Part shown: positions 11,327 to 21,044 of the stretch, one piece after another | Position numbering within the stretch: position 1 is the first letter of the stretch | Layout: every line of letters starts with the position of its first letter | Source: Brachyhypopomus gauderio | Lineage: Eukaryota > Chordata > Actinopteri > Gymnotiformes > Hypopomidae | Assembly (NCBI RefSeq): GCF_052324685.1 | Contig: NC_135226.1 | Coordinates: 21,151,751 to 21,215,750, forward strand | Direction of reading: 5' to 3' | Length of the DNA stretch: 64,000 bases | Position numbers and translations under genes: made by a program | Notes under the pieces: generated by a model | Told to the model about the DNA's origin: nothing | Seen by the model: only the letters and a program-made list of their open reading frames with translations | The model's database searches: none

Positions 11327-11574
11327 GCCATTGAACCGCTATCTAACATGGCACCCAGTGTCACCGTTCCACTGACTCTCACAGGTGTGTAAAACAAACT
11401 GTCGTTTTGGCCCACTATAGTGGTGTTCTGATATACAATAGCCTCACTTCCACTCACATGTGTGTTGTCGTCTGCACATACTGAATCAATGGCCTCAATC
11501 ACATCTGTGTGGGAGTATACGTCCAGACCTGTACTGCCTCCCGCTAAATACAGGTCATCTAGTTTCCCTGATCA
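11281..11574 (-). pseudogene. pro: Gypsy protease N-terminal half, out of frame with pol
   Basis: This frame opens at 11571, just after a stop codon at 11572-11574, and is entered by a -1 shift from gag at 11562-11568. It encodes the retropepsin active-site motif in GAMLDSGSM (about 11330-11350) and then leaves the protease reading. The remainder of the enzyme is encoded in the next frame from about 11326. No slippery heptamer is seen at that second junction, so the break most likely reflects a small indel in this copy, which would remove protease function. Confidence 0.7.
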
Positions 11575-13013
11575 GGCTTCAGTCGCAAGGAAGACCTGTT
11601 CGGGCATCGCTGTCTGGAGTGGCCAGGAGCTAAACAGTTAAAGTACAGATGATCAGACTTGCAATGTGACAGAGTAGAATGACTTCTCTCATTACAAACT
11701 TTACATGGGGTCGTGTCCAATTTTTGATGTCCTATCCGCTGACGCACAGGTGAGGCTGTACCGCGCTGTTCCACCTTCAACAGTACCTCTTCTAACATAC
11801 CCATCATACGGCTCAAAACACTGTCGTCGGCCTTGTGGTTGTTATGTGCCACAGGTGCTGATTGGGCGTGTTGAACTAGAGGTTTACATTGAGCTGATGT
11901 AGGGTAAGCAGCAGCAGACTGTGGCGAGTATGGAACCTGGGAGGGACAAGTAGAGCAAATAGACGGACTCCCAGCTACAGGCAGAGCCATGGCACCTGGC
12001 ACCTGACATGATTCCTCCGCCATGACTGCGGTAGGGTGACTCCTAAAGCTTGCGTGTACGCTAGACTTCGCTGAAGCCCTCGATTCCCTCTGAAACTCAT
12101 TTATTCGCACTTGAATGTCCCTTGACGTCCATTCCCCGACTGGCTTACATCTAAAAATGCATGACAGGCCCGGATCTGGGCAATGTTTCACGAACATGCG
12201 AGCCACCTCATCTCTGATGTTTTCCATTTTCCGTCCTTGACGTCGTAACCCCTCATCAGCTGTATCAGCAGCCTTATTGAGCCTGATCCAGTAGTCTACA
12301 GGGTTTTCCTGATGTCTGGGCACAGTGGTGTAAAAGTCTGCTAGGGGAAGAGACGATGAAGGCTCACTAAAGTAGCTTATAAGGATGTCATATATGACTT
12401 CAGGATCTTGCGCCACATCTATCGACTCGTCGCTCCGCAAAGCGATTTTTACTACATCCTTAGCTTTACCCATCAGCCTACTCAGAATTTCTTCAGCTTG
12501 TGCACTCAACTCACAGTTTTGCTTTTTCAGACACGTTTTCGTTATGTCAACCCATTCCTTGACTGAATATTTGTCGCTACCGTCTCCTCTAAATACGACA
12601 GGTTCGTATCCGGTTTTGACATGCACAGTCACTCGAGATGCATCCCGTTCAACAGAGCTGGGCTGTGTACTAGTCTTAGATAGGTCAGGTTCAGCGTCTT
12701 TGTCCAAAAGTCCAGTTGCCATTAACCTAGCTGCAATTGAGTCTCCTATCTGCATTCCCAACTGACCTACCAAGTCAGCTAAATTCTGCAGACTAACACT
12801 GTCACTTACTGGAGTGGAAGTCTGTGGATTATCTCTCAGGTACTGCCCCATAGGAGACCACCCCGGGCTAAAGCCACGCCCTCTGCCCCTACCAAGGCCC
12901 AACGTTGACTGAAACTCATGACCCATATGCTCACTTAACTTAACACCTCGATTTCCGTTTACAGAGACATTAACGCCCTCATCAAATTCACTGTCATTAA
13001 TTTTCTGAGCCAT
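11559..13013 (-). CDS. gag: Gypsy gag (nucleocapsid-capsid protein)
   Basis: The ATG at 13013 opens a 484-codon frame about 200 bp downstream of the primer site. An RG-rich patch (GRGRGRGF) lies near residue 45. The central part has the charged, helical look of a Gypsy capsid, and the C-terminus has a cysteine/histidine-rich nucleocapsid region ending NCLAPGHSRQRCP. The last zinc knuckle should read C-x2-C-x4-H-x4-C, but its first cysteine position is tyrosine (LYFNC), probably weakening RNA packaging. The frame ends immediately after the slippery heptamer. Confidence 0.88.
   Translation of the reverse strand: MAQKINDSEFDEGVNVSVNGNRGVKLSEHMGHEFQSTLGLGRGRGRGFSPGWSPMGQYLRDNPQTSTPVSDSVSLQNLADLVGQLGMQIGDSIAARLMATGLLDKDAEPDLSKTSTQPSSVERDASRVTVHVKTGYEPVVFRGDGSDKYSVKEWVDITKTCLKKQNCELSAQAEEILSRLMGKAKDVVKIALRSDESIDVAQDPEVIYDILISYFSEPSSSLPLADFYTTVPRHQENPVDYWIRLNKAADTADEGLRRQGRKMENIRDEVARMFVKHCPDPGLSCIFRCKPVGEWTSRDIQVRINEFQRESRASAKSSVHASFRSHPTAVMAEESCQVPGAMALPVAGSPSICSTCPSQVPYSPQSAAAYPTSAQCKPLVQHAQSAPVAHNNHKADDSVLSRMMGMLEEVLLKVEQRGTASPVRQRIGHQKLDTTPCKVCNERSHSTLSHCKSDHLYFNCLAPGHSRQRCPNRSSLRLKPDQGN
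11562..11568 (-). promoter_or_regulatory. Programmed -1 frameshift site GGGAAAC
   Basis: In the gag frame the minus strand reads CAG GGA AAC TAG. GGGAAAC fits the X-XXY-YYZ slippery pattern exactly and is followed at once by the gag stop (11559-11561). The -1 frame is open across this point from 11571 and leads into the protease. This is the arrangement used by several retroviruses for gag-pro. A downstream pseudoknot was not evaluated. Confidence 0.75.
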
Positions 13014-13212
13014 AATATTACTTGTAATGAATGAGCAAAAAAAACAATTGATTAATCAATTACTGGCAGTAAACGATACAGAACAGAACAATATACATAA
13101 AGTAGAAAATAATCACGTAAGCCTCTCCACCGGCAATGAGTTCTAACCACTGCACACTTCTTCAGCAGCTCCCTCGGCGATCGGCGATGAGCTGATCTTG
13201 GCGAACTGGTCA

Positions 13213-13227
13213 CGAGTCACGGCACCA
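13213..13227 (-). other. Primer-binding site matching tRNA-His
   Basis: One base after the 5' LTR the minus strand reads TGGTGCCGTGACTCG, complementary over 15 bases to the 3' end of animal tRNA-His including CCA. This marks the start of minus-strand DNA synthesis and fixes the orientation of the element. Confidence 0.85.
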
Positions 13228-13228
13228 G

Positions 13229-14003
13229 TGTAACGATGTGTGTCTTGTGCAGCTTAAACTCGGACGACAGGCTCTGGTCAGCTTCTTTCTCCGACTTTAT
13301 TGCCAGCAGAACATCTACAGCAGAACATCCGTTCAACTGAGTTAATCTGTATGATAATTATCATCAAAGCTCATACAGACATTCATACAAAAAATTAATA
13401 AAGTTGACAAGAAAATAAAACCAGAATAACAGAAAACTGTGATCGTATAGTGATTATTACATCAAAAAAACTAACCATATCATTCCTACATTCACAAGGC
13501 ATTTCAGTGATTGTGCGATTCGACATTCATAAGAAATTAGCTTGCTGTAAAACTCACACCGCTGCTTAGCATATATAGCGCGGGTTTTTACGCTAATAAC
13601 GTCTCAAGGCGTCGTAAAATAGCGCATCAAATGTGGTGAATGAATATCAAACGGAAATAATTGCGACCCTGAAGAGTATTACAACTCATTGATAGATCAA
13701 GGATATGTATTGTGTGTATATATATACATATATATTAAAAATAAATCTTTAACACCGGAGCGCTCTCTGCTTGACCTACCTACAGCAGAACATCCGTTCA
13801 ACTGAAGCAGGGAGCGCGCGAAGACTAGATAGAATAGACAATAGAACCGGAACCTCCAAGTTATTATGGACACAGGGTATTGTAGTTCTTATATACATAT
13901 GCAAATAAAATGGGAACAATAACTTATTAACTAACTATACATATATTCATTTTGACAGAATTCACACAGGTGTTTATCCTACTTTCATTTTAACTCTGTT
14001 ACA
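13229..14003 (-). repeat. Gypsy 5' LTR (promoter-bearing)
   Basis: This 775-bp LTR has the same length as its partner and differs by one substitution (G at 13580). A TATA-rich stretch on the minus strand at 13717-13736, about 270 nt into the LTR, is a plausible core promoter, which would put the transcript start near 13690. It is flanked outside by TCTG. Confidence 0.93.
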
Positions 14004-14007
14004 TCTG

Positions 14008-14860
14008 GGTTCGCTGGGTGCTCCACCACCTCTAACAATGGCACGGCATACCTGTGCGCAACATTGTGCAGGACCCCACATGCCCTCACAATATGACACA
14101 CCTTCTCTGGCCGATACACGAGCATCCCCCGGTCCTGTCCAGCCAGCGCCACCGGCTTTTCAGCTGCCCAATCGCCCTCTCCACGACTGACCGGGTGCGA
14201 GAATGGAGAGAATTGTATCTCCGCTCCCGGTCAGTCTGTGGATTACAAAGGGTCATCAGCCACGTCTTGAGCACGTAGCTGCTGTTTCCTAAGTAATTTA
14301 ACAATTACCCATGTTTAAAATGAATTATTCTAAGCTGGAAATGTCAAATGCTTTTATTTAAATGTTTAAATTTTGTTGCTTACCAAGAAGCCACCCGTCA
14401 CGCACTCTGCTAGCTTGTAATCTTATCCCAACCATGCAGTTTGTAAGGATGTACTAATCATTGGGTTGATCCAGGCCAACATGCCACTACATTAGTAAGT
14501 ATTTACATCACAGATTATTTGCACGTTTATGGAATTAAAGTGCTTTCTATTCACATATGCAAAGTCCTCCTCAGATGGTGCCTTTATAGAAATGTGTGTG
14601 CAGTCGATCGCTCCGATTACATTAGGGAAACCGGCTATCGCTGCAAATTGTGCTTTAATGTTTGCCTAGTCAACCGCTTCATATGAGAACTTTATATAAC
14701 TAGCTGACATGCAGATGATCCCATCCAAAACAGGGGGATATCCCCGACCAGTCTGCCAGTTCTCTTTGAAACGAGCCAGTCGCCAGGAAGCCGAGCGTTG
14801 TCGCTGGCAATGCGCAACTCCTCGCATTTCTCTCTCCAAAACTGGACCCAACTCAACACA
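14008..14860 (-). pseudogene. HARBI1-like Harbinger transposase, broken
   Basis: Minus-strand frames encode, in order, an N-terminal region (about 14860-14666), a DDE-domain piece with FPNVIGAIDCTHI and APSEEDFAYVNRKHFN (about 14640-14530; first catalytic D in AID), and the C-terminal part with YVLKTWLMT, NPQTD and RSVVERAIGQLKSRWRW (14304-14086), whose glutamate would be the third catalytic residue. The pieces lie in different frames with stops between them, so it is dead. The Gypsy element entered next to its 3' end. Confidence 0.75.
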
Positions 14861-15029
14861 AGAGGACAGTTCTTGGAAATCTGAAACGGCTTATAAGCCA
14901 GTCATCATCATGGGCTAAAGAATCATTATGGTCACGGAAAACGTGCTCTCGGCGAATTCGGCCATTAGCGATATCTTCCAGTAATGCCAACGCTGCCATC
15001 TCCCAAGAACTCCAGCACAACATTTAATG

Positions 15030-15186
15030 CATGGACGTAATTTTGATTTCAAAAGTGGGGGGGACATGGATTCGTCGCTATTTAAATATTTGGTTTTAAC
15101 CGTAAAAACTGAGGGGGACCAAAGCCGGCTTTTGAAAAAGTGGGGGGGACATGTCCCCCCCGTCCCCCCCCAAAATTACGTCCGTG
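15030..15186. mobile_element. hAT-type MITE inside the Harbinger element
   Basis: The ends CATGGACGTAATTTTG and CAAAATTACGTCCGTG are inverted. The exact 8-bp duplication ATTTAATG flanks them (15022-15029 and 15187-15194). The 157-bp interior contains G and C runs (GTGGGGGGGACATG and its inverse) that could fold. Confidence 0.88.
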
Positions 15187-15950
15187 ATTTAATGCATGTT
15201 TATATAATCTAGGCTAAGTGGAAACATGTTGAATGATTATTTCAGTAAGGCAGTGAAATTGTCTGATTAATTTACTGTTTAATTTTCTCATTAATTTACT
15301 TTATTTTACCCAATAAGGACTTACTACAATGTGTGCGTGAAGGATATCTTGTTATAGTTGTAATTTCAATGCATCACCTGTAAGTGTCGCTAATTGACGA
15401 AAACACATTAGAAACATGCGTACGCCAGAGGTGAAGGTGTCGTGGGTGTACGCACTCTCTCACGTTCAAATCACATTTCGTACATCTGACCGTTTGCGTG
15501 AAACATAGCGTACGCAATGTTTTTGTGTGTACACACCGTTCGTACATGAGGCCCCAGGTGAGGGAGTTTCAAACAAGTGACATTCTGAAAATTTCATAGA
15601 AAAATAGAATGCTTGTTGATTCATAGTCTATAAATTCATCTGTATTCTAACAATTCCCATATTTAAATTAGGAAAATTATGTTCTGATGATTTCTCTCTT
15701 AATTACACAAAAAATATGCAATTATAGAATGTGAATTTCATAAAACCCAGTTTCATATCGTAGTCAGTAACCAGAGAATATATAATTAGTGTTAAACATC
15801 CATGCCAAACATGATGAAAATATAAAACACTGATATAATGATTACTTGATAAAACGAATGTAATTAAATCACACTAATAAACACTGATGTACTGATTCCC
15901 ATTGTCAAGAAAATAAAGCACACTGGGAAAATTTGAAAAGTGCAGTAATT

Positions 15951-16934
15951 TTAAGTGTCTTGCATTTGGTTGGGACTTTGGTGTTGCATTTGGTGATCAA
16001 CTTTGAACAATGTTGAGGAAAGACTGCCAAGACCACACATAGCATGATGTTTTAAAACATGGAAAAACTTTTCATCTCTGAGTCCATAAATTAATGGACT
16101 TAGACAACGTGGTGCAATTATAAAGATAATAAAGTTGGCATATCTTAAATAAACATATGCCATTACATCTATTTTTAAAACTACCATTTGTACATAAGGG
16201 TTTAAAAACTGCATTATACATAGAAACAGCTGAATGGCATGAAGGACCACAGTTCTGAGACTCCTGTGGGTTGATTTTTTATTCTCAGATGAGGCAGCTC
16301 TGGCTGCAATCATTATCTTAACGTAGGTAAATGCAATGATGATGATCATAATGAGAAAAAAAAGCTGTAAAATGGTTGAACGTGATTGTGCCTGCCAGTC
16401 TTTCTCTAACATTAAATCCACAGTGCACACAGCATAGGACAACAGAGCACCAGGAGGAAGAACAGATATATAGGCTACTAAGGTGAACAGTGGAATTATG
16501 GAACTGATGCCCCATATTGTAAGAAGTCCAAGGAATCTGGTCCTGCTGGTGGAGATGTCAGCGTGTCTTAAAGGCATGCATATAGCAACGTAGCGCTCCA
16601 GACACATTGCTACCAGAGTCAGTGGAGTACAAATTGTGAGATTAGTTGCAACTGTACACAGAACAACACAAGCAATTATGTGGATAGGGTAAACCCTGAT
16701 ATTCAAAATTGACATTGTATCACTCAACACCATTAAAACAGAGTCTACAAATAAGGTTTGTGCAAACAAAATGTAACGAGTATCTTCCCTGAACACCACC
16801 TTCGTCAGAAATGTGTAAATCATCAAACAATTCACATAGAGAAAGATGCCCACTAGTGTTTGAACCACAATATTCATAAATACAGACAAATCAGGTTGGA
16901 TTTTTAAGCTGCTGTTAAAATTTGAGTTCTGCAT
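15951..16934 (-). CDS. Odorant receptor 131-2-like, receptor gene 1
   Basis: This is a single-exon, 327-residue seven-helix receptor of the fish OR131-2-like type. N7-S-S is an N-terminal glycosylation site. Helices lie at about 22-42, 55-76, 86-113, 134-157, 186-210, 228-250 and 262-284. C89 and C170 could form the usual extracellular disulfide. LERY (112-115) stands in the place of DRY, and SPLIY (279-283) replaces NPxxY in helix 7. The reading frame stays open 27 codons upstream but without an ATG. The chosen ATG follows a pyrimidine-rich tract ending TTGCAG-AA, so the upstream part is probably intron. No defects are visible. It probably signals through a G protein in sensory-neuron membranes, although the ligand is unknown. 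Confidence 0.92.
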   Translation of the reverse strand: MQNSNFNSSLKIQPDLSVFMNIVVQTLVGIFLYVNCLMIYTFLTKVVFREDTRYILFAQTLFVDSVLMVLSDTMSILNIRVYPIHIIACVVLCTVATNLTICTPLTLVAMCLERYVAICMPLRHADISTSRTRFLGLLTIWGISSIIPLFTLVAYISVLPPGALLSYAVCTVDLMLEKDWQAQSRSTILQLFFLIMIIIIAFTYVKIMIAARAASSENKKSTHRSLRTVVLHAIQLFLCIMQFLNPYVQMVVLKIDVMAYVYLRYANFIIFIIAPRCLSPLIYGLRDEKFFHVLKHHAMCGLGSLSSTLFKVDHQMQHQSPNQMQDT

Positions 16935-16936
16935 TT

Positions 16937-16962
16937 CTGCAACCAGGAAATACAAAGACAGA
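16937..16962 (-). other. Predicted splice acceptor before receptor gene 1
   Basis: On the minus strand CTTTGTATTTCCTGGTTGCAG ends two bases before the ATG. A similar acceptor sits two bases before the ATG in all four receptor copies of the window. A spliced non-coding first exon is common for chemoreceptor genes with one coding exon. Confidence 0.55.
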
Positions 16963-18239
16963 ATAATCAAGAATAAAGAATACAACTGACCACGCAGTCT
17001 CACTGAAGACAGCACTCACAAATTGATATGGGTTTCACTGGAAAACTGGATAGCAAGAAAAGAAAAGAGAGAAACAGTCAGAGTGGTTATTGGTCAAATG
17101 GTCATTTGTCTAATGTATTTATACTGTTCTGGAGGTGCTCTGTTGAAGAGGAGGAGTTAACAGAACTCCACTGTGCTTACAAACATAGTTTGGAGATTGA
17201 CAGACTCTGTTCTGCTTACACAGGTTGTTTCCAACATTAAATAATTTATGTTCTGAAAAATATATATTATATTCATAAATAGTAAATTTAGAAGAAGAAA
17301 ATACAAAAGCATTCCAACTGCCTAAAATGAATTCTACAAAACAGACAAAAACATAGTTTAGCTTTACTGCCTTCCACAAACTCCACTAGTTTGATTGACA
17401 CAAAGGTTAGCAGCAAGCACTTCTTTTGTATTGTGATTACACTTTCCATCTGATTCGCCATTTATACATTTGCTTTGGTAACCTACTAGTAAAAGTCTTG
17501 CAATGTTGTAAATTTCTTACTTTGTAATTTTGTTTCTGAAAACATAAAAATGTTTTAATGTTAAATGTGTCTTGCCCTTCTCGGCCACTGTACAAAGGAG
17601 AAACTTGAAAATTCAATAAATAGAATTTGACTGTTCTGACTATTCACTGTCACTGCTCTGTTCTAGCCAAATTGCAAAGGATGTTTGGAGATATTTTGTG
17701 CTTATTTGCTTTGATGACTTAATGTAGAACTGTTATATCTTGGAGCCTTTAATTTGACAGGTGCTAGTTAAATTTTACCAATTTCTATTGGTCATAAAAG
17801 GACCTGCTGTTGTGCATGTCTAGGAAGTGCATTAATAGTATGCTGGTTTTGAGACATGTGAGCAGCTTAGGAGTTTTTCGACAGTTTTTCTTAGTCTTGG
17901 TAACCGTGAAATGTGTCCCAGACATTATTCATGTTTGCACATGGATGTTTGATTCATTGAGCCACAAGAGAAAATAAGACACACATGCTATCGGACTCTT
18001 TGGTGAGTGAGCAAACGTGGATATTGAGCCAGTTATTTGCTAGTATAGCAGTCAGACCTGCGCACGCTGCTCACCTTGTATATTGCAATTACAGTCATGG
18101 TGAGCAAGGGAGGGGACACAAACATAAATGTATACACCATGACACACACAAACACAAACTTAATGACCAACAACGAGAGGTCAAAACACAGATTTTAGAG
18201 ATGGAAGAGATTTGATGAAAGACATTATTTAGAAGGCAA
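16963..18239. other. Receptor gene 1 upstream region, no second gene seen
   Basis: The region is AT-rich with only short chance frames. The first exon and promoter of gene 1 would be expected here but cannot be located by eye. 18130-18232 resembles 4985-5090. Confidence 0.45.
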
Positions 18240-18550
18240 CCATCCATCCATTATCTGCACCTCTTAATCCCACTAGTCAGGGTCACATTAGGCAGAGGCA
18301 GGTCCAACATACACAGGTCTACAGTCCACCACATGGCCAACACACACACACACTCAAAGGCAATTTAGAGACCAATCAACCTAACATATATGTCTTTGGA
18401 CTGTGGGAGGAAACCAGAGTATCCAGAGAAAACCCACACAGGCACAGGAAGAACAAGCAAACTCCACACAGAACGGCCCAGACCGGTAATCAAACCCAGA
18501 CCACCTTCCTGTGAGGTGACAGCACTAAACACCACACCACCACGCTGCCC
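18240..18550 (-). mobile_element. tRNA-derived SINE with GGAT-type tail
   Basis: On the minus strand the element begins GGGCAGCGTGGTGGTGTGGT and ends in (GGAT)n, seen here on the plus strand as CATCCATCCATT. It has the characteristic middle GTGTGGGTTTTCTC…CCACAGTCCAAAGACAT and is about 80-85 percent similar by eye to the SINE at 30859-31213. A TG-rich repeat interrupts it around 18340. No clear target duplication is seen. Confidence 0.8.
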
Positions 18551-19141
18551 TTGAAAGGTGGCATGTCATCTATATAAGAACTTCATGACAATTAAACATG
18601 CATAAACATTTCCCAATGCTTATTCCAACAATAATAAGGGGCAGAAACATGAGGGAAGGCTCTTCAAGGCAGGTAGAGAGATGGATGTTGGTTGTTGGTC
18701 CATTGAGAGGTCAATACATCTTACATGTAAGTTTGCCACTCTGGCGCTGGTTATCCTCAATCATGAAGGTACCCCAGTAACCAAGCCAATGTGTTTGGAA
18801 AAAGTGGTCATCCAGATGTTTAGACATTTTGCCAGAAAAAATTACAGAATTCACCAGAAATGTGGTGTAAAGCCAATAACAATATAGCCTTCAATTTTGG
18901 TTGTGAAACAAATTGTCTCCATAAGAATGGTGTTGTGTATTTGAATGAACAGAAACAAAAATTTGGTGATTCCCTGTCTTCATCTGACATGTTTGTGTGA
19001 CACACCAAGAGTTGTGCTGAGGTTTCTGTGTCTATTCTTGCACCTGACATATTACCCCAAGTCAGAAGGTCCCCTAGAACTTTTAAATACATGGAGGAAA
19101 CATGCGGTCTTGAATCTGACAAATTGTTGGATGAGGATGTG
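18551..19141. other. Non-coding stretch, no gene seen
   Basis: Short overlapping frames only. It may be worn receptor or flanking sequence, since a receptor 3' relic follows directly, but no receptor motif could be read here. Confidence 0.4.
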
Positions 19142-19260
19142 CCTCTAAATCCGTTGACTTATGGAGTCAGAGATGAAATTTTTTTTCCATGTTTTAAAAC
19201 ATCATGCTATGTGTGGTCTTGGTGGTCTTTTTTTGAGCATTGGTAAAAGATGATCAGTGG
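19142..19260 (+). pseudogene. Odorant receptor relic, helix 7 and C-terminus only
   Basis: The translation contains PLNPLTYGVRDEIFF and, in a shifted frame, words matching HVLKHHAMCGLGSL. This aligns with the helix-7 end of receptor gene 1 (PRCLSPLIYGLRDEKFF). Only about 110 bp remain, with a frameshift in the run of T. Its orientation is opposite to gene 1. Confidence 0.75.
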
Positions 19261-19429
19261 AAAATAAGTCCCGTCTTTGACACCTGACCCCATCCCCACC
19301 TGTCACTCAAGTCTTTGTTTTATTTCCCCATGTGCTGGTGCTTTGGTTTTCCATGTGTTCCCCTGCCACATCTATGTCTATTTGTAACCCAGCCCCTTCT
19401 TTATTGTATTTTTTTATTGTTTTTTCTTT

Positions 19430-19925
19430 CTTTCTATCCACGGTATCTTATAGACCTGGCTCTAAGAATCTCAAGGCTGATGCTCTGTCTTGCCTGTATG
19501 AAAAGGCGTCATACATACGCACGGGATGTCTTGAAGGTAAACTATTTGTTCTCGTACCCTTGATAGGCAAACTCATGCACTGCCCATCCTGGAGTAACTA
19601 GGATGAATAATCTTATAGCTAAGAAGCACTGGTGGCCCTCTCTCTTTGATGATGTTAGAGACTTTGTCTTAGCTTGTTCAGTTTGCGCTCAGTCGTGCTC
19701 TCCCCACAGAGGAACTCCAGCCTCTCCCCATTCCTCGGAGGCCATGGACTCTTATAGCTGTGGACTTCAGTACAAAGTCTGGGGGGAAACTCCATTGTTA
19801 TGGTTGTTGTAGATCGATATTCTAAGATGTGTCGTTTGCTTCCCTTCCGATCTTCTTGTATGTATTCCACATTTTCAGGTTGCCAGAGGAGACTGTGTTG
19901 GACCCGGTTCTGGACTGCTTTGCTT
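19430..19925 (+). pseudogene. Ty3/Gypsy pol relic (RNase H end, integrase start)
   Basis: The frame reads YRPGSKNLKADALSCLYE, the conserved end of Gypsy RNase H. It is followed by the integrase zinc-binding region KKHWWPSLFDDVRDFVLACSVCAQ (19600-19690; H lost at the start, the C-x2-C pair present). In a shifted frame RRPWTLIAVDFSTKSGGKLH contains the first integrase aspartate. Deletions and frame changes make it inactive. It is probably a chromovirus-type Gypsy, possibly the same lineage as the chromodomain piece at 23.3 kb. Confidence 0.78.
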
Positions 19926-19946
19926 GGGGGGGGGGGGGGGGGGGGG
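19926..19946. repeat. Poly-G run of 21
   Basis: An uninterrupted run of 21 G at the break between the Gypsy relic and non-coding sequence. Such runs are prone to length errors in sequencing and can form four-stranded DNA. Confidence 0.9.
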
Positions 19947-20048
19947 CAGTAAAACATAATGAGGGGGCATGTTGATAGTCATGTTTTTGAAGCCAGAAAT
20001 ATATTCAAGGCTTGATTTGTGCATGAATGATGACAGCCAAACTATTGA

Positions 20049-21044
20049 CAGGGTTGCCAACTCTCACGCATTGAGCGTGAGACACACGCATTTGACCGTT
20101 TTCACACGCTCTCACGCCACACTTCCAATATCTCACGCTGAAAAAAAAGAACTAGTTTATTTACCTCTGATCCACATCTATGATTCAACGAGTTACTAGT
20201 TCGCTCTGGCGCCAACCGCCAAAGTTGGCAATAGGGGTGGGCAGATCGATATTTATATCGATAGTATCGATACAAAGGTGAGGATCGGTATCGGATCGAT
20301 ACCATGGCGAAAATATCGATTCTTTTGCTGCAGTTTAGAGGTCTGCGCGTGATTGCTTTTTTAATCCCGCTCCCGCCCGCACCTGCTTGTTTTAGTCCCG
20401 CTCCCGCCCGCACCGGCCAAAAAATTGCTTGTTTTAATCCCACACCCGCCCGCCACATACACATTTCTGTCGCCCCCGCCCGCAATCCTAATATGAATTG
20501 AATTAATTAGATTTAGTACTTGAAATTTTTTTATGTATTTATTAAAACAGCAATATAGCGATGGATCGCGCTGTCCCATTTCTTACCACAGTCCAAACAC
20601 ATGCCGTCAGGTGACGTACACCAACACTTTCTGATATCAATCACAACAAGCCGATTTCCCTCTCCATTAATTACAATGGAATATGACTTCCATACATCAG
20701 ACTTTCCTGTAGTTGGCTTAATTGTGGTGTATTCGCCTGTTTTAATTAAATTTTCCACAGCTGAAACTGGTTGACCGTCTACAGCAGGGGTCGGCAACCT
20801 ATGGCATGCGTGCCACCATTGGCACGAGGCATAATCACTGGCACGCGACATGCTGGACCAGCATCAGCAAAAATATATATAATTTAATATAAATTATTAT
20901 ATTAATGGATTATAATTTAAAATAAAAAGTCCCCCCCCCCCCACGGTTTGGAAGTATCGGTATCGGCGATACTGACGAGTATCGTATCGGTATCGTATCG
21001 ATACCAAAATTCAGAGTATCGCCCACCCCTAGTTGGCAACTCTG
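20049..21044. mobile_element. hAT-type MITE, outer of a nested pair
   Basis: It begins CAGGGTTGCCAACTC and ends GTTGGCAACTCTG, an imperfect inverted pair. Flanks share TATTGA (20043-20048 and 21045-21050), shorter than the usual 8. The left part has the words ACGCATTGAGCGTGAGACAC, shared with MITEs at 41875 and 48669. It is opened at 20232 by another MITE. Confidence 0.75.
20232..21031. mobile_element. hAT-type MITE, nested inside the previous one
   Basis: The ends TAGGGGTGGGC and GCCCACCCCTA are inverted. The duplication GTTGGCAA is exact on both sides (20224-20231 and 21032-21039). Near both ends are many ATCGATA/GTATCG words. The interior holds a CCCGC-rich stretch (20365-20490), the left end of another MITE (CAGCAGGGGTCGGCAACC near 20781) and a C run near 20930. 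No coding potential. Confidence 0.9.

Larger units (their letters stand above)
5643..14003 (-). mobile_element. Young full-length Ty3/Gypsy retrotransposon
   Basis: Read on the minus strand the order is LTR, primer site, gag, protease, reverse transcriptase, RNase H, integrase, polypurine tract, LTR. The 8361-bp element is flanked by TCTG (5639-5642 and 14004-14007), a 4-bp target duplication inside the Harbinger element. The two 775-bp LTRs differ at one position by eye. There is no envelope gene: only about 300 bp separate the pol stop from the polypurine tract. Visible defects are a reading-frame break inside the protease and a changed zinc-knuckle cysteine in gag; the reverse transcriptase and integrase catalytic residues are all present. 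Confidence 0.95.
5091..15556 (-). mobile_element. PIF/Harbinger transposon, split by a Gypsy element
   Basis: The two ends share a 15-bp inverted terminus (TGGGGCCTCATGTAC at 5091 and its complement ending at 15556). Inside are a SANT/Myb-like accessory reading frame on the plus strand and a HARBI1-like transposase on the minus strand, the usual two-gene layout of the superfamily. Without the 8.36-kb Gypsy insertion the element is about 2.1 kb. The 3-bp target duplication typical of the group is not visible. The right boundary is supported independently: sequence outside it (from about 15559) matches the 3' flank of the receptor pseudogene at 32.3 kb, and the match stops at the element end. 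Confidence 0.75.

Noticed and set aside
10363-11375. Plus-strand frames of 60-123 codons across the Gypsy pol gene
   Set aside because: They are antisense shadows of pol, whose catalytic motifs are all on the minus strand.
5089-15559. 3-bp TWA duplication around the Harbinger element
   Set aside because: The flanking bases are TTT and GGT; they do not match, so only the 15-bp inverted ends are used as evidence.
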